This document shows, piece by piece, positions 23,228 to 35,439 of a DNA stretch of 64,000 nucleotides (positions within the stretch are counted from its first letter, which is position 1; each line of letters starts with the position of its first letter). The stretch comes from Buxus sempervirens (Eukaryota; Streptophyta; Magnoliopsida; Buxales; Buxaceae), in NCBI GenBank assembly GCA_947561395.2, contig OX387183.1, positions 36,382,853 to 36,446,852 of the forward strand, written 5' to 3'. The translations under genes and the position numbers were made by a program. Under the pieces are notes generated by a model. The model did no database searches. It was not told the origin of the DNA and worked only from the letters and a program-made list of their open reading frames with translations.

Positions 23228-23236
23228 TATAAATAG
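23228..23236 (+). promoter_or_regulatory. TATA box of LTR 22348-25106
   Basis: TATAAATAG preceded by TTTGCC. A donor-like CCTAGGTAAGCC follows about 110 bp downstream. Confidence 0.75.
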
Positions 23237-24998
23237 GAGGCTCCTCCTTAAGCAAATGGCCATTAACTCTTGCCTTGAATTCTCGCCAAGAAGAGCTCCG
23301 AGAGAAGAGGGAAACCGCTGCGGAAGTGCTTCCAGAACCTAGGTAAGCCTCAAACTTTTCTTTTATTTTCTGTTTTTACATTTCTAGATCTAGATCTCTT
23401 CTTCTACCTTTCTGTAGAATAAGGCCTTTTTGTGTGTATGAAAATCCTTCCCCGGCTCAAAGTATCTCAAGACTCCCCCTAGCCGTAAAACGTGAAGGTG
23501 GGATCTAGGAGAAACGAGACTGGGGATTGACCCTAGTACTAAAACCTATTTAGAATAAAGCCTTTTGAATCTTTGAAGCCCGTTTCATATTCAAAGTACC
23601 CCATGATTATCTTGAAGAACTGTGTTTAACGGGGAGAGAGAACAAAGGGAAACGATAATGGAACGGAACCCTAGGTTGTTTTAGAACCTTATTTTGATGA
23701 ATATGTATGCATGCTATATTGTTATATTGATTTTGTATGATTTTTCACACTTGCACATACATAGCACTATTTTGGCAGGATAGGCTCACATTTGGGGATT
23801 TATTACATTCATTGTGATAAATCACAAATAATGGCCTCAATCAATTCTGGAATGTTTTTAAATGATTTTTAAAGGTTTTGTGGTCATTTTGCACGAATTA
23901 CACACACTTGGTCACAGTTTTGCATTGGTTTTGCTCAAAATGGCTTAGCTTGACAGCAACTGTACCCTTACTTCGGACGCTCATAACTTCATCGTCCGGA
24001 TGAATTTTGGAGCGATTCCAGAACCATGGGAAAGGTGAGGCTGTCTAGTTTATGTCCATCAAATTTCATTAATTTCTATCAAGCATATTTTTGACACCTC
24101 TCTGTCGAAGTTGATTGGACAGTTCAAGTTTAAATACGGAACTTGTCACTTCGACGGAGTGCCATGTGTTTGTTTTAAGTCCGATTCGAATGATTTTTGT
24201 TTCTGGGCACTCCTTTATGAGTCTATTTTCAAATCCAATTGGTTTCATAATATTTTGACTCCATTTGAATTATTGGTAACAGATTTACTCAGAACTGTTC
24301 ATCAGTACTTTTCTGGGTAAATTTGTGATCTTCGGGGCTTGTTCGGGAGACCACCCAGGGCACATCCGAATGAGTTTTTGTATGAGACTAGTTTCTTTTG
24401 AAAGATGGCCATACAAACTTCATTGATACCAAATTTCACGGATTTCTATGGAATATATTTTTCTAGGTGATTTTCCAAAGTTGCCTACTTGCTAACTCTT
24501 AGGATTTCAACCGGAATTAATTGAAATTTTGCATGAGACTATTGTTTACCCTAATCTTTCAAATGGATTTGGTTTGATTTAATTTAAAATTGGATTTGAT
24601 TAATTTCAAGAGAAATGGCCTTACTTCTTACCAAATTTCCCGGATTTGCCTCAACTTGGTTTTGTGCAACTTTTGCTATGATTTCCATCTTTTTGTGATA
24701 TTCCAGAAGTGATATTAACATAAAAGAAGATTTGGAATTCATTTGGATTTTCATGTGAAGATATCATATATTTGGCCTTTTTCAAGGTTTTCATGATTTT
24801 TTAGCAAGCTTTCTATTTTCTTTTAGCATGAATAACACTTGGCAACCACTTCGTGTGGATGAATGGGGGTGCTTAACACCTTCCCCCGTTCATAATCTAA
24901 TCCCCTTACCCATCTTTGGATTTGACTTTCAAGTAGGGTTATTTTTAACTTAGAATTGGCATTTTTGCACTTTTTGCTTATTTTTAAACTTTTGGTGT

Positions 24999-25032
24999 CC
25001 ATTCACACCCAAAATCTGAATGGTGGCGACTC
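24999..25032 (+). other. U5 hairpin plus TGGCGACTC motif (copy 4)
   Basis: Stem CCATTCA/TGAATGG, then TGGCGACTC, 74 bp before the LTR end. The stem sequence differs wholly from family B (CCGCCTG/CAGGCGG) but is fully paired. Confidence 0.8.
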
Positions 25033-25690
25033 TCCCAAATTTTACATTGAGCCCCGTGTGTTGACGGAGGGATGATCATTCCGGTGATTTTTTCCCATGT
25101 CTCACAACCCTGCAAGAATTAGGTTGACATTAAAGAATAAGGATAAATAGTTATTGGGAATAATTAGTAGAAGTTTAGAAAATCTGATTTTTCAGCTCTC
25201 AGAAATTTTGTTAATTGGAGAAATTCTTGACCTGATTTTAATATTATTGGAATTGGTGTTTTATGTTGTGTCTTGAATAGTAATTGATAATGTTTTCTTT
25301 GAAAGGTTGCTGGATTTCATTTTTGGTTAAAGGGTAAAGTATTTTCACTGTTGGTACTTGTTGCTATAAAATTTTATTGTGGGATGGCTTTAGTGATTAA
25401 TTGAAACTGGATTTGATATGGTTAACTATAAATGACCTCACATACTTTGAGCATTATTTGATTTGACATGAGTTTAGTTTTTAGCAAATCTGGACAGTTT
25501 TGGATAAAATGGATTTCGTCTTTAAATTGTTAAGGCACTCTGGTTTATTCTTGAGTTTTACTTGAGAAAGTATTTTGAAACTCCATGAGGGAGTAGTTTG
25601 GTCTGGAGAGGCCCATGTTATGTGTGCACACCCGATTTTGGTCGCACGACGAGGCGCACGCAAAACGACGCGTGCCTCGGGATTTGTTTG

Positions 25691-25720
25691 GAGTCGCCAC
25701 TGCCTGATGGAGTGCAGGCA
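25691..25720 (-). other. U5 hairpin plus TGGCGACTC motif (copy 5)
   Basis: Minus orientation: stem TGCCTG/CAGGCA, then TGGCGACTC, 68 bp from the LTR end. Confidence 0.75.
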
Positions 25721-26692
25721 GACACCTGGGTGCCTAAGTTCTTCTACTAAGGCTTGGTCTGTGGCTTGAGATTCTAAGTAGGTTCTCGGTTGCAGTCTGG
25801 GGAAGTCCGTAGACACCCCAGTCCACCCCGTCAAGTGACGGGTCTCATAAGTTTCCCTGGTTTGAGTCAACTCAGTTGGTCTCTCACTCACCCGATGCCT
25901 AATCCAGCATTCAATTTTGGTTAAGTCTGGCGGGACCGCCAAAGTGGTGTGGGTCCCTTTACTTGATTTTATCTTCTTATTATTGAATGAAGTGAGTCTG
26001 ATTGGGTGGGCCCCGTTGGAAGGCCCACGGATCCCTTGGTGGGCTTGGTTGAGCCCACGTGTCCCTTGGTGGGCCTCAGTCTAGCCTGAGAGGCCCTTTG
26101 GGCTTTGGTTCAAATGAATTGATTTTACTTTAAGGTTTAAGTTGGATTATTTAAATGGATTTCATGCCAAAAGTGGGCCGGGACTGTTTGTGGGCCCTTG
26201 AGTGGGCCACACAGTCGGTTGCCAAGTGATTTTTGGTTTATCTTTCTTATCTGTGCCAAAATGGGCCAAGCATTGGGCTTGGGGCCCTTTACCTGGGCTC
26301 GGGCTTGAAAGCCCAAGACTTTCTGAGATAGGGTTTGGAAACCCTGCACTTGTTTGGTTTAATGGGCTTAGTGGGCCCGACAGGCCCTACCTGTGGTCTC
26401 GGCCAAACCACAACCTACTTTAAGCATGCATGGCCCAAATAGGGCTTGGGCGGGCCTCAAGTGGTCTGGCCCACTCAAATGGGTTGATTTTATCTTTATT
26501 TAACAAAAGGAGTTTGTCAGGCTTGGCGGGCCCCGTTGGAAGGCCCACCGGGAATCAATTTGGACCGGGTGTCCAAGGCCCATCTTGGGTCTCCGGTTGA
26601 CCCGAAAACCCTTCTGGTTCGCCCATATTTGATCAAACACACCAAAAAATCACACAAGATCAGCAAAAATGGCAAAAAATGAATTCTGGTAG

Positions 26693-26800
26693 TGTAGCCG
26701 GCCTGAGATGCTGGCTACGCACACAGGACAGTGTATCCGGCATTCTTCGCCGGTTACAAACGGATCTCTGTTGAACTGGCTTGAGTTGCTGGATCAACAT
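26693..26800. repeat. Downstream palindrome cassette of LTR 25623-29196
   Basis: GTAGCCGGCCTGAGATGCTGGCTAC-like, GTATCCGGCATTCTTCGCCGGTTAC-like and TCCAGCAACTCAAGCC-like imperfect palindromes. Confidence 0.65.
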
Positions 26801-28383
26801 ACAGAATCCATTTTTTTGGATTTTTCCAATGGGGTTGGTTTCTTGGGTTCTTAGGGTGTCTCAGTAGTTGTGTGAGCCCCTGTGGGGGCCCACAATGGTC
26901 CAGATGAAGCCATTTGGCTTTTCTTTTGGGGTTTTCAAAATCAAAACAGCAAGGGGATGGGTGGGGGTTCCCTTTCTCCTCTCTCTTGCAAGGGACAGTA
27001 CTTGAACAGGGATCAAGCATCCCTGTTTCGGTCTTTGGCTTTCGGAAAAATGAGCAAACATGCGTGCACATAGGAGGACATCAAACCAAGATAAAACACA
27101 TGTTTCAAAGCATGGTTGGATTATACGAGAAAGTGGGCCACCTAAGAGCAAAAAAAATCTTGTTTTCATCGCATGCATACTTCACCCAAACAATGACCTA
27201 CTCATATCAACTAAGCATGCTTCTAGCAAATGAAAATCCATGCAAGCACATAGGGATGCACAAGCAAAGGCGTTGGCTCCTCATGATCACAAAACAATGA
27301 TAAAAAAATGATAGAAACCTACATGAGAACATGTGAAAATAGTTGCAAAATGAGGCAATTATAACCCTACAAATCATGGCACGTATGCTTGAAATTCTAA
27401 AGAACAATCAAGAGGGTATTATGCATTCACATGATAACGACTAGGCATGCACAAGACAGCAACTAGACTGTATGACCAAACATAAGACATAAACTCCAGC
27501 ATGCGTCTCATGATCTTTACCATGACAATATCAATCTAGATCATGCTCTTGTTCTAAGAGAAGACTCACATAAAGAAGGGAATAGAAGGGGGGTTTACTT
27601 TGGGGATACATTAGATGGCACACATGAATGGAACATGCTCCACTCTTTGAAGAATAGACCTCCATGACGAAAGCCAAAATAGTAGCCGAATGGTGGTTGC
27701 AAGGTCTCTCTAACCCACCAAACTACTCCCTAGCCTCTCTTTATTCTACCGGCATCTTACCTTTCTTGCCATGTGGGGCTGACCGCCCATCAAATGAGCA
27801 TGAGAAGGTGACAACAACAACATCAAGAGGACATGCACATGGGGAACAAAATGGGAGAGGATGGCATGCTTGAAATGGGAAGAAACACATGGTGAAAACA
27901 CATGCTCATATGGAGCTCATTTTCATATATCATGAACAAAAGGCCATAGGGAACATCACCTTGGGGTTTTTGAACCCTTGAGTGGAGTGGTAGCACCTCC
28001 TTTTGGCTGGAGCAGCACTTCAAGCTCTTCTTCTCCTAGCACCAAGGAGCTTCAAGTATGTTTCTTGGGTTGAGAACCAAGGGTGAAGAGGGTAGGAGGC
28101 CTTGAGATCAATTTTGGTGAGTTTTGGGGTGAGTGGAGGTGACAAAATGGAGGTGCACAAGAGGGGGCAGCCATGGGAGAGCTTGGGAGAGATGGGAGAG
28201 AATGAGAGAGGTGGGAGAGATCTCCCAAAAAAATCAATCGACCATGAGCAAGGGTGCTAGGGTTTCTTTTTATAATCCATGACCAAAAGGCAATTACTTT
28301 TCACTTTTATGACCAAAACCTTTCCCCTTTTCCATCCATGCCCTTTTTTAAACATATGCAATGATGGTTTCAAGACTTAGCCT

Positions 28384-28443
28384 CCAAGTAAACTTGGAGG
28401 CCAAGTCTTGCTTGGATGAATTCTCCACATGGAGAATTCGTCC
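28384..28443. repeat. Upstream palindromes of LTR 25623-29196
   Basis: CTCCAAGTAAACTTGGAG and GAATTCTCCACATGGAGAAT(TC), two near-perfect palindromes upstream of a minus-strand TATAAAAAG at about 28267-28275. Confidence 0.75.
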
Positions 28444-29210
28444 AACCACATATTTTCTTTTATTTTCTTTTTTTTTCTTATGTACTTTTATTATTATTAT
28501 ATTAGGATTTTTTGTTTCAAGTTTTGGATGCACATGCATCTTTTAATTTTTTTTTCTTTTTCTTTTATTTTAAATACTTTAATTAGATTTTTAACAAAAA
28601 TATTATTTTTTAATTCAAAACTTTTCATTTTGCTACTCTTTCTTCACTATTTGCCACGTGTGCAGATTTTCAAAAACTTTAACCGCCCACGACTCGCTCG
28701 TCTGATATCCGATTTTAGCAAACTTAGTGGAGTTGGAATCAGTGCGAGATTCCTATCCACTAAATTTCAGTTTAGCAGCAAATTCAAGTTTTTTAGCAGA
28801 AGTGCCGGGCCACGTCCGGGAGCCGATTTTGCTCATATTTCCTTATCTGGGACTCCGATTCCAGCAAACTCAGTTGTGTTGGAATCATGTCGAGATGCTC
28901 TTTCTGCAGGTATCAAATGAGGTAGCTGATCTGGGGTTTAGCAGAAAGTCAATTTCTGCTTTTCTCATATTTGACCAGCCCATAACTTCTTCATTTGGAC
29001 TCCGATTTGAGCAAACTTTGTTCCATTAGAACCGTATCGGAATCCTCTTTCCAATGGTGGGAAGCATGGTGACTGATTTGCACCAGATAAAAAAGTCAAC
29101 TATTTGACTTTCTCAAGTTTGACTTTCTCAAGTTTGACTTTTCAATTAAAATTTCATTTTCTACATTTTGGGAGACGCAAAAATGAGGTGCTTACATTAT
29201 GCTTGATCGC

Positions 29211-29215
29211 ACATG
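29211..29215. repeat. TSD ACATG of the copia element, left copy
   Basis: ACATG, identical to 39439-39443 directly after the 3' LTR. Confidence 0.95.
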
Positions 29216-30441
29216 TGTAAGTGTGAAAACTCACACTCCTTATATGGCAAATGTTTGACAATTTATATCCTCTAATAATCTTCAAGATGTGCAGAATCAA
29301 AATATAAATTCTGTGAATTTAGTAAAGAGGAAGGTGAGGCTGCCACACAGCTACCATGCTGCTGGTAGCTCAAGGAAATGTAAAGATTTCTAAAGAAAGA
29401 ACATTTCGTAAAGGCACTTGCAAGGAACAACGCTGCTACCACTCCGCTGGCAGCGCATAAGTGAAATAGCACTTTGAAAATAAAGCACGCGTACCGGCTT
29501 CGTAAGGCGACGCCGACACGCCGCTGGTAGCGTAGAGCAAGATAGAAGAATCTACAAATCAGCTGTGCACATGCCGCGTTCCCTCCCGCTAGCAGCGGGC
29601 TGGCAGCGCGTCCTTAACTGAGTCTTTTGGATTTGAGCAGGACTTGAGTTCGCTTCCAGCCGTCTACCCCGATCGCAAGACGACGCCACCAGCGCTCGAT
29701 GCGATCTGAGTTTTCTTCTTTAAATAGACGCGCTGTATTCTTTTTGAAAAGACTTTTTTCTTTTGATCAATTTGATTTGGATCTTGAGGTGTTCGAGATT
29801 CAATCAATTTATCTTTAGAGAGTCGGTGATCGAGTGAGGGGGAGATCTGAGAGAGATCACCTGGAATTGAAGTTTGAGGATTCTTCTTCAGTTCGGAACT
29901 TCACTTGATCGTATGATCTTCTGGATTGGTGATCGAGTTTGTTGGATGCATAGGTGGATTCCTATTGCATTGGATCATCTCAGTGGACTCTGAGGTGATT
30001 GTTACGATCTGGATTGATCGTGAATTGCAGCTTGTGGATTCAAGTTGTGTTGCAGTTCGTGGATTCGAGCTGTGGATCTGGATTGATCGTGATTTGCAGC
30101 TTGTGGATTCAAGTTGTGTTGCAGTTCGTGGATTCGAGCTGTGGATCTGGATAGATTTTGAATTGCAGCTTATGGATTCAAGCTGTGCTACAGTTCGTGG
30201 ATTCGAGCTGTAGATTGCTGTTGAGTGAGTTCAATTGTAAAGGTTAAGTGTGTTTTCCTTTGTAATTGCTTTTCATTCAATAGTGGAGATTCTAAGGGTT
30301 AGTCGCCTCATATAGACTCAAGGTTTTTCCTGGATCTGGATTCAGGTTTCCTCGTATAATTTCTGTGTGTATGTTTCCGCATTGTTAAGATCATAATTGT
30401 TGTAGATCGTGGACCTGGAGAGTAGCCCCCTACTCTTTTCA
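29216..30441 (+). mobile_element. 5' LTR of the copia element (1226 bp)
   Basis: TGTAAGTGTG ... CTACTCTTTTCA. TTTAAATAG near 29720 is the likely TATA box. GC-rich CCGCTGGCAGCG-like motifs lie upstream of it. It carries three 69-bp repeats (30006-30212), against two in the 3' LTR, and a slightly longer CCCGCTAGCAGCGGGCTGG stretch near 29586. Confidence 0.95.
30006..30212. repeat. 69-bp tandem repeat, 3 copies
   Basis: Units start at 30006, 30075 and 30144 with GATCTGGAT. The 3' LTR has two copies (39072, 39141). The ORF across it is only the repeat read in frame. Confidence 0.92.
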
Positions 30442-30443
30442 AT

Positions 30444-30455
30444 TGGTATCAGAGC
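30444..30455 (+). promoter_or_regulatory. Primer-binding site (initiator tRNA-Met type)
   Basis: TGGTATCAGAGC two bases after the 5' LTR end, the standard PBS of copia elements, complementary to the 3' end of initiator tRNA-Met. Confidence 0.93.
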
Positions 30456-30501
30456 CTATTCACTTTGAATTGTTATACAAAGTGTGATCTAGATCTATAG
30501 C

Positions 30502-32298
30502 ATGGACTTTGGAAAAGAAGGAGGATCTGCCTCTAGACCTCCATTATTCGAAGGTAACAATTATTCTTACTGGAAAGCAAGGATGAGAGCTTACCTAAAA
30601 TCTATCGATGAGCATGTCTGGCTCTCGGTATGTAATGGTTATCATCCACCTGAGATCACAACAGAAGGAGGTGTTGTGATGCCTAAACCTCATGATCCGT
30701 GGAGTAAAGCTGAATCTGATCTATGTGGATGGAACAACAAGGCAATGAATGCCTTATTTTGTGCTGTAAGTGTTGAGGAATTTAGGAGAATTTCCTCATG
30801 TGAAGTAGGTAAGGAAGCTTGGGACATTCTTGAGGTCACTCATGAAGGAACCTCAGCTGTCAAGCTGTCTAGACTTCAAAGACTTACAACATCTTTCGAA
30901 ACTCTATACATGAAAGATGATGAGTCTTTTGATGAATTTTATGCTAGACTTTCGGATATTGTTAATTCGAGTTTTAACCTTGGAAAAAAGATCTCTACAT
31001 CTAAGGTTGTTAGAAAGAACTTGAGATCTTTGCCTGAAAAATTCAGACCAAAAGTTACTGCCATTCAAGAGGCAAAAGATGTGGATACCATGAGAATTGA
31101 AGATCTTGTAGGATCTTTACAGACTTATGAGCTAGATCTGAATATTCCTAAAAGGAGTAAAGGAATAGCTCTAAAATCTGTAAATGATGAAGAATCAGAT
31201 AATTCTGAAGTAGATCTGGATGAATTAGTTCTCTTAGCTAAAAAGTTTAAGAGAATGCTTAAAAAGAGACAATCTAATCCTTTGTCATCCATGGACAGAT
31301 CTAATAGAAGATCTGATAAGAAAATTTCTAATCTAAGAAAGGAGAAGAAATTTTCTCAGAACGATGAAGTTCAATGTTATAAATGTAGAGGATTTGGACA
31401 TGTTGCTTCTGATTGTCCCTCAAAGGATAAAAAGAAAAAGACAAATTATCAGGTTACTTGGGATGACAGTAATACTGATAATTCTTCACAATCAGATGAG
31501 GATATTTCTGCTAATTTTACTGCTTTCAATTCTTTTTACTCATCTTCTTCTGGTAGTTCAATCTCTGACATTGCAGGAGATAACAAAGAAAGTTTATCAG
31601 ATGATGAAGAAGAATTACAAGAAGCCTACAATCAGCTATATAAGGAATTCAATAGAGCTCAGAAGAAAGTCAAGAAACTGAGTAAAAAATTGAAGGAGTC
31701 AGAAACAAAGAAAAATAAAGCTTGTGCAGAAATAGATTCAATAAACAAGAAGTTACTTGAAAGACATGTCAAAGAAAATTTTCTAGTAACTTCTTTGACT
31801 GAAAAATTAAATGAAAAAGAAGCTCAGATTTCTGCACTTCAAGGTAAAGTTATTGAACTTGAGAAATTTTCAAATTCAATTCAATCTAATGCTTCAAATG
31901 TTTCTGCAGGAAATCATCAAATTGATGAGGAATCAACTTCAAAGGAAGTTCCTAAAAACTCAAATTCTGCTAAAAAGAGAATGAGTGTAAGTAATCAAAA
32001 TAAGGAATTTTCACAGAAAATTTCTGCTGGAGAAGTAAGCTCAACAGGTAAATCTTCAAAATCTGAAAAATCTAAATCTGTACAGGTTAGAAATACTGTC
32101 AAATCTGGAAATTTTGATTCTTCTGAATATAGGTTCATACCTGTGTGCCATCATTGTAATAAAAGAGGTCATATAAGACCAAAGTGTCATGTTTTGCATG
32201 GTTTTCCCAAGGGATATTTTGACAGTAAGAGAAAAGTAAAACAAAGTCAGTCCTTGGATTTATATAACAGATTTGATTCCTTGTTAAAATTGACTTAA
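30502..32298 (+). CDS. gag: Gag polyprotein of the SIRE-type element
   Basis: 598 codons from the first ATG after the PBS, 46 bp downstream of it. The N-terminal part is copia-type gag: PPLFEGNNYSYWKARMRAYL (about residues 14-33) and a UBN2-like stretch with WNNKAMNALFCAV and RLSDIVNSSFNLG. A zinc knuckle, CYKCRGFGHVASDC, is at residues 292-305. A long charged coiled coil spans roughly 370-460, and a second knuckle, CHHCNKRGHIRPKC, is at 549-562. It forms the virus-like particle and binds the element RNA. The frame ends at TAA 32296-32298, but the following sequence is open in the same frame into pol. The stop is therefore either a mutation in one gag-pol ORF or a readthrough site. I favour mutation. 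Confidence 0.95.
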   Translation: MDFGKEGGSASRPPLFEGNNYSYWKARMRAYLKSIDEHVWLSVCNGYHPPEITTEGGVVMPKPHDPWSKAESDLCGWNNKAMNALFCAVSVEEFRRISSCEVGKEAWDILEVTHEGTSAVKLSRLQRLTTSFETLYMKDDESFDEFYARLSDIVNSSFNLGKKISTSKVVRKNLRSLPEKFRPKVTAIQEAKDVDTMRIEDLVGSLQTYELDLNIPKRSKGIALKSVNDEESDNSEVDLDELVLLAKKFKRMLKKRQSNPLSSMDRSNRRSDKKISNLRKEKKFSQNDEVQCYKCRGFGHVASDCPSKDKKKKTNYQVTWDDSNTDNSSQSDEDISANFTAFNSFYSSSSGSSISDIAGDNKESLSDDEEELQEAYNQLYKEFNRAQKKVKKLSKKLKESETKKNKACAEIDSINKKLLERHVKENFLVTSLTEKLNEKEAQISALQGKVIELEKFSNSIQSNASNVSAGNHQIDEESTSKEVPKNSNSAKKRMSVSNQNKEFSQKISAGEVSSTGKSSKSEKSKSVQVRNTVKSGNFDSSEYRFIPVCHHCNKRGHIRPKCHVLHGFPKGYFDSKRKVKQSQSLDLYNRFDSLLKLT

Positions 32299-35200
32299 TC
32301 ATTAAATAAGGAAGTTACAAATCTGTCAAAGAAACTTCCTTCAAAACCCCAAGTTGTTGATGAAGGTACTTCTCAGAAAACACATGAAAAACAGATTTGG
32401 GTTAGAAAAGAAAGCTTAGTTGCAAATGTGGTTCATATAGCTTTGAAAGTTCATGATGTCAACATGTGGTACTTGGATAGTGGTTGTTCAAGACATATGT
32501 GTGGACATAAGTCTATGTTTAGTACCTTTGAAGAATATTTTGGTGGAAGTGTAACATTTGGTGATGGAAGCACTTCTCAAGTCAAAGGTAAAGGAACAGT
32601 AACTGGTCCTAATGGAGTTTGTCTAAAGAATGTGTTATTTGTATCTGGTTTGAAGGCAAACTTAATTAGTATTAGCCAGTTATGTAATTCAAGATTGTTT
32701 GTCAACTTTACCAGAAAAGAATGTAAAATTTTGGATAATTTTGGTAGAACTGTTCTTATAGGTGTAAGAACAAGTGACAATTGTTATGGAATCATTGGAA
32801 ACAATGAAAGCTCTTTAAAATCTTCTATATGCAATGAAATTGATTTGTGGCATAGAAGACTTGGTTACATTAACTATAGAGATTTGTCAAAAATCTCTAA
32901 GTCTGAATTGGTTAGAGGAATTCCCAAGTTTGGGAACAATAAAAAGAAAGGAATGTGTGGTCCTTGCAATCAAGGAAAGCAAATCAAAGCCACACACAAG
33001 AAAACCAACATTGTAGGAACCTCTAGACCATTAAAACTGATTCATATGGACTTGATGGGACCTACAAAGACTGAAAGTCTTGGAGGAAAGAGGTATATCT
33101 TTGTTGCTGTAGATGACTACAGTAGATACACCTGGGTAAATTTTCTAAGAGAAAAATATGAATGTTTTGATTGCTTTAAACAATTGTGCTGTCAAATTCA
33201 AGTTGAAAAGAACTTGCAAATAGGGAGGATTGTTAGAATAAGATCTGATCATGGGACAGAATTTGAAAATCAGATGTTTTCCAAGTTTTGTGAAGAACAA
33301 GGAATTAAACATGAATTTTCTGCTCTTAAGACTCCACAACAAAATGGAGTTGTGGAAAGGAAGAATAGAGTTTTGCAAGAAATGGCTAGAACCATGATGA
33401 TAGCCAAGAAAGTGTCAACAAAATTCTGGGCTGAAGCAATAAATACTGCCTATTATATAAGTAACAGAGTATATGTCAGATCTGGGTGGAAACAAACTCC
33501 TTATGAAATTTGGAAAGGAAAACAGCCAAACTTGAAATATTTTAGAGTTTTTGGAAGTAAATGCTATATCTTAAGGGACAGAGAAAATCTAGGAAAATTT
33601 GATTCTAGAAGTGATGAAGGAATTTTTCTAGGATATTCCTCTTCAAATAGAGCATACAGAGTTTTTAACTTGCAAAAATCTGTTGTCATGGAGTCTATTA
33701 ATGTGTTAATAGATGATGAAGGAATTGACTGTGAATTCTTGCAGGTTGTAGATGAAGAGGATGAAATCAAAGATGCTTCCTCAAGCAATGAAGTGGTTCC
33801 TCTGACAAAAACTCTCAAAGACCACCCAACTGAGCAAATTGTTGGAAATATTTCAGATGGAGTAAGAACAAGACATCAATTACATAATGAGGTAAGATTT
33901 TCTTCTTATTTATCTCAATTTGAGCCAAAATCTTATAAAGATGCCTTGTTGGATGAATCTTGGTTAAATGCTATGCATGAAGAACTAAACCAATTTACTA
34001 GAAATAATGTATGGGAATTGGTTGAAAGACCCTCTAATCTGAATGTGATAGGAACCAAATGGATTTTTAAGAACAAATCTGATGAGAATGGGGTTGTAAC
34101 CAGAAATAAAGCTAGGCTTGTTGCCCAGGGATACACCCAAGTAGAAGGAATAGATTTTGATGAAACCTTTGCTCCTGTAGCTAGGTTAGAGTCAATCAGA
34201 TTGCTTTTGTCTATTGCATGCTATTTGAAGTTTCAAATGGATGTTAAGAGTGCATTCTTGAATGGATATCTGAATGAAGAGGTTTATGTAGAGCAACCTA
34301 AAGGATTTGAGGACTCAAATTATCCTAAACATGTTTATAAGCTGAACAAGGCCTTGTATGGACTCAAACAAGCTCCTAGAGCTTGGTATGAGAGACTCAC
34401 CTCTTTCTTACTTGAATCTGGATTTATGAGAGGAAATGTGGATAAAACTCTCTTTATTCAAAGAGAGTCCAAGCATATTTTGATTGCTCAAATCTATGTT
34501 GATGACATAGTGTTTGGATCTACTTCTGAAAATCATGCTCATTCCTTTGGAGACTTAATGAAGAGTGAATTTGAGATGAGTATGATGGGTGAACTGAATT
34601 TTTTCTTAGGACTTCAGATTTATCAATCTCAACAAGGGATTTTTTTCTCTCAAGCAAAATATGCTAGAAATCTAGTCAAGAGATTCAGTTTAATTCATGC
34701 AAAACATGCTAGGACTCCTATGAGTACTAACTTAAAGCTTGGAAAAGATGAATCTGGGAAGGATATAGACCCTACCTTGTACAGAGGGATAATTGGAAGT
34801 CTTCTGTACTTAACAGCAAGTAGACCTGATATAAGTTTTAGTGTTGGAGTTTGTGCAAGATATCAGGCTAATCCTAAAGAATCTCATTTAAATGCTGTGA
34901 AAAGGATTATAAAGTATGTAAATGGAACTGTTGATCTAGGAATTTGGTTCTCCAAAGAAACAAACCCATATCTTACTGGATATACTGATGCTGATTGGGC
35001 TGGGTGTATGGATGATAGAAAAAGCACCTCTGGTGGTTGCTTTTATATGGGTAATAACCTCATTGCTTGGTTAAGCAAAAAGCAAAACTCAGTTTCACTG
35101 AGTACAGCTGAAGCAGAGTACATTGCTGCAGGAAGTAGTTGTACTCAACTAATTTGGATGAAACAAATGCTATCTGATTATGGTTTAGATCAGGATCAAA

Positions 35201-35439
35201 TGATTCTCTTCTGTGACAATCAAAGTGTCATAAATATTTCCAAAAATCCTGTTCAACACTCAAGGACTAAACATATAGACATCAGGCATCACTTTATAAG
35301 AGAGTTAATTGAAGACAAAACTGTTATGATTGAATATATATCTACTGAAAAACAGTTAGCTGATATTTTCACTAAACCTTTAGATCAGAACAGATCTGAA
35401 ACTCTTAGGAAATCCGTAGGAGTATGCTCTCAAAACTGA
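32299..35439 (+). CDS. pol: Pol polyprotein: protease, integrase, reverse transcriptase, RNase H
   Basis: Open in the gag frame directly after the TAA. There is no convincing ATG near its start (the longest frame opens on GTG at 32428), which argues that it was made as a gag-pol fusion. Order of domains, counting from 32428: protease [13 protein letters not shown] (about 14), GAG-pre-integrase LWHRRLGY with CGPC (about 140-180), integrase core with HMDLMGP (about 205), DHGTEFENQ (about 273) and NGVVERKNR (about 308), the D-D-E residues; reverse transcriptase with TKWIFKNK (about 543), [12 protein letters not shown] and YVDDIVFG (about 690); RNase H with YTDADWAG (about 852) and [10 protein letters not shown] (about 951). 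Integrase before reverse transcriptase defines copia. All catalytic motifs look intact and no stop is seen over 1046 codons. Confidence 0.96.
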   Translation, partial: SLNKEVTNLSKKLPSKPQVVDEGTSQKTHEKQIWVRKESLVANVVHIALKVHDVNMWYLDSGCSRHMCGHKSMFSTFEEYFGGSVTFGDGSTSQVKGKGTVTGPNGVCLKNVLFVSGLKANLISISQLCNSRLFVNFTRKECKILDNFGRTVLIGVRTSDNCYGIIGNNESSLKSSICNEIDLWHRRLGYINYRDLSKISKSELVRGIPKFGNNKKKGMCGPCNQGKQIKATHKKTNIVGTSRPLKLIHMDLMGPTKTESLGGKRYIFVAVDDYSRYTWVNFLREKYECFDCFKQLCCQIQVEKNLQIGRIVRIRSDHGTEFENQMFSKFCEEQGIKHEFSALKTPQQNGVVERKNRVLQEMARTMMIAKKVSTKFWAEAINTAYYISNRVYVRSGWKQTPYEIWKGKQPNLKYFRVFGSKCYILRDRENLGKFDSRSDEGIFLGYSSSNRAYRVFNLQKSVVMESINVLIDDEGIDCEFLQVVDEEDEIKDASSSNEVVPLTKTLKDHPTEQIVGNISDGVRTRHQLHNEVRFSSYLSQFEPKSYKDALLDESWLNAMHEELNQFTRNNVWELVERPSNLNVIGTKWIFKNKSDENGVVTRNKARLVAQGYTQVEGIDFDETFAPVARLESIRLLLSIACYLKFQMDVKSAFLNGYLNEEVYVEQPKGFEDSNYPKHVYKLNKALYGLKQAPRAWYERLTSFLLESGFMRGNVDKTLFIQRESKHILIAQIYVDDIVFGSTSENHAHSFGDLMKSEFEMSMMGELNFFLGLQIYQSQQGIFFSQAKYARNLVKRFSLIHAKHARTPMSTNLKLGKDESGKDIDPTLYRGIIGSLLYLTASRPDISFSVGVCARYQANPKESHLNAVKRIIKYVNGTVDLGIWFSKETNPYLTGYTDADWAGCMDDRKSTSGGCFYMGNNLIAWLSKKQNSVSLSTAEAEYIAAGSSCTQLIWMKQMLSDYGLDQDQMILFCDNQSVINISKNPVQHSRTKHIDIRHHFIRELIEDKTVMIEYISTEKQLADIFTKPLDQNRSETLRKSVGVCSQN

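Larger units (their letters stand above)
22348..25106 (+). mobile_element. Solo LTR, TGTAGACACCCC family, TSD ACCCT
   Basis: Starts TGTAGACACCCCAAAATTGC, ends CCCATGTCTCACA. 22343-22347 and 25107-25111 are both ACCCT. Length 2759 bp. It shares ends, TATA box, a CGTAAAACGTGAAG block and the U5 hairpin with the solo LTR 40321-42140. No coding frame. The U5 motif links the family to Tat-like LTRs. Confidence 0.95.
25623..29196 (-). mobile_element. Solo LTR, Tat-like family B, minus strand, TSD TTATG
   Basis: Plus-strand ends TGTGCACACC (25623) and GAGGTGCTTACA (29196). 25618-25622 and 29197-29201 are both TTATG. Length 3574 bp. It aligns along its length with 9581-13257 (GGGCCCAC-rich leader, palindromes, CAAAAATGAGGTGC end). 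Confidence 0.94.

Noticed and set aside
29926-30213. Repeat protein ORF (and its copy at 38992-39210)
   Set aside because: It is the 69-bp LTR repeat read in frame; length follows repeat number and it lies in both LTRs.
32296-32304. Programmed stop codon readthrough signal
   Set aside because: Context TAA TCA TTA does not match the CARYYA type; kept only as a possibility.
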